From UBA3071 sp965369635 (GTDB lineage: Bacteria; Chloroflexota; Anaerolineae; UBA3071), in NCBI GenBank assembly GCA_965369635.1, contig CBDURC010000002.1, positions 1-41,501 of the forward strand: a stretch of 41,501 bases of DNA, written 5' to 3'. The stretch's first letter is position 1, and each line of letters opens with the position of its first letter. Shown here piece after piece: positions 16,505 to 23,564 of the stretch. The notes under the pieces are model-generated. The model made no database searches, had not been told where the DNA came from, and saw only the letters and a list, made by a program, of their open reading frames with translations. A program made the translations under genes and the position numbers.

Positions 16505-16541
16505 TGCTGAGAATCGTAATGACGAAAGGAGAGATTTGACA

Positions 16542-16910
16542 ATGAACTGTCCCAGTTGTAACGCCGTCAATCCCGATGGCGGCAGATTCTGTATGACTTG
16601 CGGCCAGCCATTATCTGCTGTGACGGCATCCAGCGCCACCGACGTTCCAGCTACTGCGTCCGCGGCAAAGATGACTACGTCACCCACTGCACCGCCTATC
16701 GCAGCTCTGCCCGTGAACAGCGCGGCGGGTATGCAAAGCCTGAGAGTCGTCGTGACCGACGTGAACATGCAATTTGGATCGATGGTTGTCTTCATGATCA
16801 AGTGGGCATTGGCGGCAATTCCTGCCGCTATCGTGCTCGTACTTGCGTTTGCCCTGATCTCGGCAATCTTTGGCGGCTTGTTAGGTGGAATCCTGTCCAC
16901 CCTCTTCTGA
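16542..16910 (+). CDS. small zinc-ribbon membrane protein
   Basis: 122 aa from ATG 16542 (AAAGGAGAG site), not the longer open frame upstream, which overlaps the ATPase gene. The ribbon is C3/C6/C17/C20. An Ala/Thr/Pro-rich linker (27-65) and a C-terminal membrane region (about 82-118, two short helices or one long one, glycine-rich at the end) follow. There is no room for an outer domain, so it looks like the minimal ribbon-plus-anchor unit of this cluster. Confidence 0.8.
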   Translation: MNCPSCNAVNPDGGRFCMTCGQPLSAVTASSATDVPATASAAKMTTSPTAPPIAALPVNSAAGMQSLRVVVTDVNMQFGSMVVFMIKWALAAIPAAIVLVLAFALISAIFGGLLGGILSTLF

Positions 16911-17088
16911 TGGTGTACAGTGCGCCATTGATATCTTCTCTGTCGCCAACAAGTACTCCGTCAGTACCGTGTATCAAGGGATGGAGAAGCAGGTCGAAGG
17001 GAAAGAGATACGCCCCTCTCTCTCCCCGATTCTCACTATTCCATTCAGTCGCTTGTCCTTCGATTTTCTCTGAGAAAGGGGATCCTTC

Positions 17089-17604
17089 ATGTATCAACAA
17101 CAGCCCTCCAAGAACCCAGCTCTGGCAGCCATCCTCAGTTTCCTGATCAATGGTCTGGGGCAGATCTACAACGGAGAGATTGCCAAAGGGATCATCATCA
17201 TTGTCGTCCAGATTGTGAACGGGTTGCTGACTATGGTGATTATCGGTTTCATCACTTTGCCTATCGTCTGGATCTGGTCGATCTACGACGCCTATACGGT
17301 TGCCCAGAAGATCAATGAGGAGGCCACAACACAGGTCATTGAGGGAACCAAGCAATGCCCGCGTTGCGCTGAACGTGTTCATTTGAGTGCACAGGTTTGT
17401 CGCTATTGCGGCTATCAGTTCGTTCCGGCTGTAGCAGCCCTAGCAACGCCTGCGCAGCAACCGGTTTTCCCTCAGTCGCCTCCTTCTGCACAGCCGCCAC
17501 AGCCGGCTGCGGCGCAAACAAAGCCCTGTCCCCAGTGTGGTCAGCAGGCTCAAGCCGAGGCACGCTTCTGTATGCATTGCGGATATGCGTTTGAGACAGC
17601 ATAG
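17089..17604 (+). CDS. TM2-like membrane protein with two zinc ribbons
   Basis: 171 aa. Residues 8-68 resemble the TM2 domain family: KNPALAAILSFLINGLGQIY, NGEIAKG, a second helix and a DAY motif (WSIYDAYTVAQ). Two cytoplasmic ribbons follow, C90/C93/C104/C107 and C147/C150/C161/C164, separated by a Pro/Ala/Gln-rich linker. A GAGAAAGGGG site precedes the ATG. After the stop, GGCCG-TTT-CGGCC (17607-17619) can form a small hairpin without a T-run. The 17605-17814 gap otherwise shows nothing definite. Confidence 0.85.
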   Translation: MYQQQPSKNPALAAILSFLINGLGQIYNGEIAKGIIIIVVQIVNGLLTMVIIGFITLPIVWIWSIYDAYTVAQKINEEATTQVIEGTKQCPRCAERVHLSAQVCRYCGYQFVPAVAALATPAQQPVFPQSPPSAQPPQPAAAQTKPCPQCGQQAQAEARFCMHCGYAFETA

Positions 17605-17814
17605 CCGGCCGTTTCGGCCGTCCCGCCAGCACAGTCCGACGTCTCGCTGGATGGCCATGTGTCAAAGTCAGCTGAAGACGCGGTTGATCCAGTCGCTTGA
17701 CGTGCTATCAGGAAACTGAGTCTTCCACCTCTCGGCTAGGAAGTAGAACAAAGTCACAATCGGTTCACTGCTCGGCTGGAGCAGGATGGTTAATCGCATG
17801 AACTGAGGTGCCCT

Positions 17815-19437
17815 ATGATGCGAGTTCCTCACCTACGGCGCGTAATTCTAACGTCACTACTTTTGGCCGTGTGCCTCTTCACGGATTGTCGTCAGGCAAC
17901 ACACGCCTCGGAGCCACCCATTTGGCGTGGCGGGCTCCTTTGTGAGCCAACGCAGCAACACTTCCGAGGCGTGGAGTATTGTACGTCTGAGGATAGACAG
18001 GTACACGTCATCGTTGTGGATCTCCACAGCCCAGGTGTCCGGTTGGAGTACATCATTGCTAAGGGTATGAACGGAGACGGGACGTTTGGCGAGTGCAGAG
18101 ATGTCAACCGGCCGTACTGGGGGCCAGTCCGGGGAGGGTGCCACGACAGTAAGAATGAGCTCTATCCGGTGATGTCGTTGGCCGACGCTGTCAGGCGCTA
18201 TACCACTGCTGCAGCAGTGATCAATAGTGACTACGGGGCTTTTGAACCGGGCGAACCAAAGAACCGGGGGCATGGCCCTGAAGGGTTCACTGTAGTTCGC
18301 GGCGATCGTCGAGATGGTCCTGCACTTGGAGACACCGACAACAACGCCGAGAACCGTCCCTGGCTAGCGGTCAGCCAAGATGCGCCTCTGCGAGCGGAAC
18401 TGCGGCAGTTTGGCCCAGGCAAGGACGACGGTGGCAAGCCCGACTGGGTGTATACAGGAGTGGGTGGCGCTCCGTGGCTGATCAGGCACGGCAGCATCCA
18501 AAACGAGCACGTCGCAACTTGCAGGGACGCGAGGGAGGGGGCTTGCCGCCAAGGTGCAGCACAGACGGCCGCGGGGCTTTCTTCCGATGGGCGCTGGCTG
18601 TTCCTGGTGGTGGATGAGCGCAAGGTGGTGGAAGAGCGCAAAGCCATGTTGATCGATCTTGCCGAATTCATGTATGAGCGGTTGGGGGTCTCGGAAGCCA
18701 TCAAGTTCGATGGCGGCGGTTCTTCCCAACTATGGTATGGTGGAGAGGTTATCACACCCCGTGATGAGCGACTTCTCTCGCAATACCTGGCGGTTATAGC
18801 AGACCAGGGGCATGGAATCGATAACAACGCTGGCGTACCTGAATTGCACGCATCGCCCGTTTCCCTCGTTTTCTATGACATTGTGCTGCCTGGAGAAACG
18901 GCTGAGTTGACGTTTAGGATGCGCAATGAGGGACGCACGGCGTGGGAGCATTCTGGGTATTCGTTGGTTGTTGTAGAAAAAAACCTGACGTCAGCACCTA
19001 TGTCATTGCCGGTGGAAGGTGCTGTACTGCCAGGCGACACCTCCCAATGGACAGTGCGGATTCCAACCGAGGCTGGTTCTGTTTGGCCCGATCTGCGCTC
19101 CGTGACCTGTCAGATGCACTACGAAGATGAGGCCTTTGGCAAAGTCGCTACCGGCTATGTGATCGTGTTGCCAGAAAAGCTGAAGTGGCTCGAAGGCCGT
19201 ATCCGAGAGCAAATCGAGGAATGGCAGCAGCAGGGCGAGCAGGCGGTCGAGGACCTGATGCAGCAGATATGGGACTCGATCCAAAAAGAATTCGCAGAGC
19301 AGCGTGACCAATTGCTAGAGAGGTTATGGCGAAAGGTCAAGGGGTTTGTCGAAGAGCTTCTTGCGTCGTGTACGGGATCATTTGCGATGCTGGGATTGGC
19401 GCTGGCTTTCACATGTCGGCGACGACGTCGCCACTGA
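17815..19437 (+). CDS. secreted phosphodiester glycosidase-like (NAGPA) protein with C-terminal anchor
   Basis: 540 aa. A signal peptide (RRVILTSLLLAVCLF) leads into a domain of the phosphodiester alpha-N-acetylglucosaminidase/exopolysaccharide family: AAAVINSDYGAF near residue 135, TAAGLSSDGRWLFLVVDER near 245, and the hallmark KFDGGGSSQLWY near 300. A beta-sandwich follows (FRMRNEGRTAWEHSGYSLVV), resembling NBR1-type Ig-like domains. A charged amphipathic helical region (about 460-515) comes next. The end is CTGS, a hydrophobic segment and a run of five Arg (FTCRRRRRH), a layout like bacterial C-terminal sorting signals. No zinc ribbon. Probably acts on a cell-surface glycan; the substrate is unknown. 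Confidence 0.8.
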   Translation: MMRVPHLRRVILTSLLLAVCLFTDCRQATHASEPPIWRGGLLCEPTQQHFRGVEYCTSEDRQVHVIVVDLHSPGVRLEYIIAKGMNGDGTFGECRDVNRPYWGPVRGGCHDSKNELYPVMSLADAVRRYTTAAAVINSDYGAFEPGEPKNRGHGPEGFTVVRGDRRDGPALGDTDNNAENRPWLAVSQDAPLRAELRQFGPGKDDGGKPDWVYTGVGGAPWLIRHGSIQNEHVATCRDAREGACRQGAAQTAAGLSSDGRWLFLVVDERKVVEERKAMLIDLAEFMYERLGVSEAIKFDGGGSSQLWYGGEVITPRDERLLSQYLAVIADQGHGIDNNAGVPELHASPVSLVFYDIVLPGETAELTFRMRNEGRTAWEHSGYSLVVVEKNLTSAPMSLPVEGAVLPGDTSQWTVRIPTEAGSVWPDLRSVTCQMHYEDEAFGKVATGYVIVLPEKLKWLEGRIREQIEEWQQQGEQAVEDLMQQIWDSIQKEFAEQRDQLLERLWRKVKGFVEELLASCTGSFAMLGLALAFTCRRRRRH

Positions 19438-19457
19438 TCTGACGCGGAGAGGGTCCA

Positions 19458-19535
19458 ATGTCCTTTGGCGCACGAGACCAAAGCGATACTCCAGAAATGA
19501 CTGAAGCTCAGCAGGAAACAAGCACATCCAAATAG
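19458..19535 (+). CDS. possible 25-aa small peptide
   Basis: An ATG 4 nt after GGAGAGGG opens a 25-codon frame (MSFGARDQSDTPEMTEA...) ending at TAG 19533-19535. It is polar, without signal or membrane segment. The good ribosome site is the only support. The rest of the 19438-19648 gap shows nothing else I can support. Confidence 0.2.
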   Translation: MSFGARDQSDTPEMTEAQQETSTSK

Positions 19536-19648
19536 AGCCCGGCAAAACAGGCAGCAAGGAACGAGGGCCAGGAGATATCCCCGTCTATCGTGAAGGGCGC
19601 CTCAAGAATAGATAGTAGACGGTAGGTAGCAATGAGGAGAGTGCGTGC

Positions 19649-20143
19649 ATGCCATCAGACACCTCCGATCACAGAGATACCAAGAGTGTCCGAGAAGCCC
19701 GTTCAGATACGGCCTCCACCGCCAAGCGGCTGAGACCGACCGGCAGGCGGGCCATGCAGGGCAAGTTGTCGCCCGAGAAATCGCCCTCGATTGGTTCACT
19801 CCGGAAGGAAGCCGTGTACAATGCCTGGAAGCAGGAGAGTGAGTTGGTTCGAGCCGCCGGGAGCGGTACTCGTTCCTGGAAACCAGGTGAACTGAGCCGA
19901 CTGCGCCGGCTGCGCCCAGGAGAGACGATAAAGGGCTACGAGGGACATCACATGTACAATGTGAAGCACCATCCCAGGTGGGCAGGCGACCACCGCAATA
20001 TCGAGTTCGTGACGGAAAAAGAGCACCTGGCGCGGCATCCAGGCAATTTCCATAAACCCACCACGGGAAAGCTCATTGATCGGGAGAAGATGATCAGGAC
20101 GGCGCGCAGGAACCGCCAACAGGTACGATACGCCAAGTCATGA
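19649..20143 (+). CDS. HNH/GHH-type nuclease domain protein
   Basis: 164 aa. The N-terminal 95 residues are basic and polar with no signal. The C-terminal part has GYEGHHMYNVKHHP (97-110), NIEF (117-120) and EHLARHPGNF (125-134). This fits the GHH subgroup of HNH/Endonuclease VII-like toxin nucleases: His100/His101, Asn117, His126 and His130 are the likely metal and catalytic residues. GAGGAGAG lies before the ATG. It is followed immediately by a YbjN-like gene. In polymorphic toxin systems such a pair is nuclease and immunity/chaperone. Here there is no secretion domain, so a toxin role is inference; a housekeeping nuclease of the cluster is the alternative. Confidence 0.7.
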   Translation: MPSDTSDHRDTKSVREARSDTASTAKRLRPTGRRAMQGKLSPEKSPSIGSLRKEAVYNAWKQESELVRAAGSGTRSWKPGELSRLRRLRPGETIKGYEGHHMYNVKHHPRWAGDHRNIEFVTEKEHLARHPGNFHKPTTGKLIDREKMIRTARRNRQQVRYAKS

Positions 20144-20154
20144 GGAGGAATCTG

Positions 20155-20580
20155 ATGATTGAGCAGATCAAGTCTTTTCTAATGGATCACGGCTGGGAGT
20201 TTGAGCAGGTCGATGAGTGCACAATCGCCACTGGTTTCACCTCTTCCCTGCCCGATGGCCGTGAGCACAGCTTTCCACTATACGTCATGATCCTCAGGGA
20301 CATGTTCGAGGACCTGTATGTCCGTCTGGGCATTGTGCCCTACGTGGACAGGCCGAAGGCTGGCTACGCTGCCAATCTCCCCAGTCTGATCACCCAGATT
20401 AACCATGACCTGCCAGAGCTGAAACTTGCCGTTGATCCTGATGGGGATTTGGAGTTGCTCCTTGACATGCCCGCAAGTCAGGTCGATCAGGCTCGCTTTG
20501 ATGCGGCGATCCAGTCTGTGGCTGACTACGCAGGCCTCTACTACAACGAAGTTGCGTCTGCTTCAGTATCAGGCTCGTGA
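20155..20580 (+). CDS. YbjN-like (type III chaperone fold) protein, possible immunity or chaperone partner
   Basis: 141 aa from ATG 20155, which has GAGGAGG 5-6 nt upstream; the ATG at 20140 overlapping the nuclease stop is the alternative. The pattern fits the YbjN family: an initial helix and MDHGWEFEQVDE, strands around FPLYVMILRD and LYVRLGIVPY, the segment LPSLITQINHDLPELKLAVD, and a last helix ending YAGLYYNEV. Proteins of this fold often bind partner proteins. Directly downstream of the HNH gene and overlapping the next gene as GTGA. Confidence 0.65.
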   Translation: MIEQIKSFLMDHGWEFEQVDECTIATGFTSSLPDGREHSFPLYVMILRDMFEDLYVRLGIVPYVDRPKAGYAANLPSLITQINHDLPELKLAVDPDGDLELLLDMPASQVDQARFDAAIQSVADYAGLYYNEVASASVSGS

Positions 20581-21854
20581 CCAAGCAGTCCCGTTTCTGC
20601 CCCAACTGTGGCGCACAACAGCGCCGGCCCGATGGTCGCTTCTGCCCCAACTGCGGCCAGCCTTGGGGTGTGCAGGCGGCAGATGCAGCAACTCCAGAGC
20701 GTGAGCCAGACCGCCGCAGCCGCCGGCTCGTGTGGCTGCTGCCCCTGGTGCTGGTGGCAGCGCTTGTGTTGGCTACTGTGATCTTCTGGGAGCCAGCGAG
20801 CGAAGCGTACCAGGTGCTGATAGGTCGCTGGCGATCCAGTACACCGCCCACACCCGCTGTTCCCATGGCCAGGGCGGTAGCAACTCAGACGAGAGTGGCA
20901 AGCGCTGCACCCGAAGAACCCGCAGTCCCTGGCGTGCTCCCGACGGCAACGCCACCGCCAACAGCCACTGCGCCACTAGCGCCTACGCCGCAGCCGACCA
21001 ACACTCAGCCGCCCACGGCGCCGCCTAAGCCTACCGCCACACCCCAGCCCACGGCGACACCGCCAGCGACGGCGACGCCCTCGCCCACTACCATCCCCAG
21101 TCCATCACCAACACCTGAGCTGATGGCCTTTGTGCGCGAGAACGCTAGCCTGCGGACGGGGCCAGGTCAGGACTTCGACCGAATCGAGGTGCTGGCTGGT
21201 GGTCAGCAGTTGATGATACTGGGACGCGACGAGGCGGGCGACTGGCTCCAGGTGGAAGCACCCGATGGCGCCACCGGTTGGATCTTCGCAGACCTTCTCA
21301 ATACGGGTTCGCTGATGATTGGTGCCATTCCCGTGACGACTGCGCCGAATCTGCCGCAATGCGCCATTGCAGTTGATGGCCGCTTGCGTACCGCCTACCA
21401 GCGCAGTTTGCTGGGTTGCCCGATTGCCGAGGCACACATCACGTGGTCGGCATGGGAGCCCTTCGAGCGGGGGGCGATGCTCTGGCGCGGCGATACGAAT
21501 AGAGTGACAGTGTATCACTCAGATGGCTGGGCGACGATTGATGACTCGTGGGATGGGGTATCGCCGCCGTCCTCTCGTGGGTCTCCACCTTTCGGTCTGC
21601 AGGCGCCCGTGCGGGGGTTTGGCTGGCTGTGGGGGCGTCGGGACGACGTGTTCAACTGGATGGGCTGGGCCACAGACATCGAGAAGGGATTCTGCGCCCT
21701 CGTACAGGACTTCGACCGAGGCTTCATCTACACCAAGAGCGATGCCTCGCACTGTACGGATCGATGGGGCAACCGCAACTTCAGCCTGGCCCATGAATTG
21801 CCCAGGCTCTTAAGCGCCGCTTACGAGAACGGCGCTAGTTGGAAGTCCTACTGA
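20577..21854 (+). CDS. zinc-ribbon membrane protein with SH3b and LGCP-type surface domain
   Basis: 425 aa, GTG start overlapping the previous stop (GTGA). The ribbon is C8/C11/C23/C26. A membrane helix lies at about 50-72, then a long Thr/Pro/Ala linker (about 100-180). A bacterial SH3 domain follows (ASLRTGPGQDFDRIEVLAGG through DWLQVEAPDGATGWIF), usually a cell-wall or peptide binder. The C-terminal domain starts at a Cys-containing segment with LGCP, then WSAWEPFERGAMLW and PVRGFGWLWG. A related domain ends the next gene product (LGCP, FQHGRMIW, VLGFGIVW), so the two are paralogous surface modules resembling LGFP-type repeats. Confidence 0.8.
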   Translation: MTKQSRFCPNCGAQQRRPDGRFCPNCGQPWGVQAADAATPEREPDRRSRRLVWLLPLVLVAALVLATVIFWEPASEAYQVLIGRWRSSTPPTPAVPMARAVATQTRVASAAPEEPAVPGVLPTATPPPTATAPLAPTPQPTNTQPPTAPPKPTATPQPTATPPATATPSPTTIPSPSPTPELMAFVRENASLRTGPGQDFDRIEVLAGGQQLMILGRDEAGDWLQVEAPDGATGWIFADLLNTGSLMIGAIPVTTAPNLPQCAIAVDGRLRTAYQRSLLGCPIAEAHITWSAWEPFERGAMLWRGDTNRVTVYHSDGWATIDDSWDGVSPPSSRGSPPFGLQAPVRGFGWLWGRRDDVFNWMGWATDIEKGFCALVQDFDRGFIYTKSDASHCTDRWGNRNFSLAHELPRLLSAAYENGASWKSY

Positions 21855-21887
21855 TCGCGGATTATCCTAAGACGAGTAACGAAGACG

Positions 21888-23510
21888 ATGGCAGATCACC
21901 CGATGTTCTGTCCCCAATGCGGGGCACCTTCTGACAATCCTGACGCTCGCTTCTGCGGCCAATGTGGAGGCTCTATGCCAGGGGCAGCCACCAGCATCTC
22001 AACGGGCGCCAAGCCGATGGCAGTCTCAAGTGAACGCCAGTCTCGCCCGAGGCGCCGGTGGCCAATCGTGTTGGCAGTTGTGTGCTTGCTGGTGCTGGCC
22101 GGGGCAGCGCTCGTCTGGTTAACACCTGCGCGGGAGCTTGTGCTGGCCATGCTGCCGCTCGGCCGATCGGAGTTGCCACCAATGCCCAGAGGGGCACCCT
22201 CGCCGACCGGTGCGGCTGCAACCGAGACACTGGTACAGACACCCACGTCTGTTGTAACAGCGACTCCAGAAATACGAGCTACCCAGCCTCAACCCTCTAC
22301 GCTGACGCCAACGGCAACCACCGCGCCGCCAACGCTGCCTCCCACCAGCACGCCGCGTCCAACGGCGACGTTTCCACCCACAGCCACGCCTCTGCTCACA
22401 GCGACTGCGGCCGCGACGCCGACGCCTGTTGAGCCGTCACCCGCTCCGCCGGCTACCCTTCACTACCACACACTCTCTCTGCAAGGGATCGCCAACGCCA
22501 ACATAGCCGAGGGCTACGTCGGCCCACCACTGGGCAACGTGACCCTGGGAAGCGTGCCTTTCAATCTGGGCCAGGGCGGGAGCGTCACTACCCAGGCGGA
22601 ACCGCTTCCTGATCATCCCCAGCAGGTGCGACTGCCAGCCGATGTACCCAGACCCCATGCTGTCTACTTGCTGGTTACCGGCGGCAACATGTATAGTCGC
22701 TTTGCCGGCCGAGTCATCGGTCTAGTGCGACTCGTCTTCGATGATGGCGCAGACTATGACATTGATTTGATCAGCGGCCAAAACATCCGCGAATGGAAGC
22801 ACTCCGGCGAGGGAATTGTATCAGAGGCAAGCAGTCCTGACTTGACTGAGGTATGGCGGGGGCAAAATCGCCATGATGAGGGCACAGCAGTCATAGACAT
22901 GCTCACCATCTGGGTGCCTGAGGGACTGCGAGGAAAACGGCTGTCCAGCATTGAGATCAACGACCGCAGCACCGAAACCGTCGGCGAGATGGATCCAGCC
23001 CTAAACTGGATCGGTGCGACAGTGGCCGGTGCCGAAAACGTCCAGCCAACGCCCGCTCCACCAGCATGTCAGTTCGAACCGGAAGGCCGCTTCGCTGCCC
23101 TATGGCAGCAGCACCGAGATCTACTAGGCTGTCCACTCAACCAGCCTACCCAAAGCGGTGCCGCCACCGAGCGGTTTCAGCACGGTCGCATGATCTGGGG
23201 TGAGAACAGAGACTGGCACTACGTGCTGTACGATGACGGAACGTGGGAGAGCTATGGCAACGAGTACGAAGAAGGCATGCAAGAGCCCGGAATCTATCAA
23301 CCGCCGACTGGCCTGTTCGTACCGGTGCTTGGTTTCGGCATTGTTTGGCACAAGCACCTGGGCGGAGCCGATGCTCGTATCGGCTGGGCGACTGAGCAAG
23401 AGTACTGGCTGCCTATTCAGGTGCAGGATTTCGAAACCGGTCTCGCCATTGAAATGGAGAGCGTGACCTATCTGCTGGGCGATAGTGCCGCCCGCTGGTT
23501 CACGCCGTGA
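21888..23510 (+). CDS. zinc-ribbon membrane protein with carbohydrate-binding-like and LGCP-type domains
   Basis: 540 aa. The ribbon is C8/C11/C23/C26, the basic stop RPRRRWP, and the membrane helix about 55-77. A Thr/Pro linker (about 95-190) follows. An outward beta-rich domain (about 195-380) contains FAGRVIGLVRLVFDDGADYD and GQNIREWKHSGEG, resembling galactose-binding-like beta-sandwiches. The C-terminal domain matches the previous gene product (ALWQQHRDLLGCP, ERFQHGRMIW, VLGFGIVW, IGWATEQE). The ribosome site is weak. It sits 33 nt after its paralogue; gene duplication plus domain insertion is a simple explanation. Confidence 0.8.
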   Translation: MADHPMFCPQCGAPSDNPDARFCGQCGGSMPGAATSISTGAKPMAVSSERQSRPRRRWPIVLAVVCLLVLAGAALVWLTPARELVLAMLPLGRSELPPMPRGAPSPTGAAATETLVQTPTSVVTATPEIRATQPQPSTLTPTATTAPPTLPPTSTPRPTATFPPTATPLLTATAAATPTPVEPSPAPPATLHYHTLSLQGIANANIAEGYVGPPLGNVTLGSVPFNLGQGGSVTTQAEPLPDHPQQVRLPADVPRPHAVYLLVTGGNMYSRFAGRVIGLVRLVFDDGADYDIDLISGQNIREWKHSGEGIVSEASSPDLTEVWRGQNRHDEGTAVIDMLTIWVPEGLRGKRLSSIEINDRSTETVGEMDPALNWIGATVAGAENVQPTPAPPACQFEPEGRFAALWQQHRDLLGCPLNQPTQSGAATERFQHGRMIWGENRDWHYVLYDDGTWESYGNEYEEGMQEPGIYQPPTGLFVPVLGFGIVWHKHLGGADARIGWATEQEYWLPIQVQDFETGLAIEMESVTYLLGDSAARWFTP

Positions 23511-23564
23511 CAAGCTCCTCATGGCAGAATTGCTCGGCACAGAGGCCTCAGAAGATCAGAAGAG

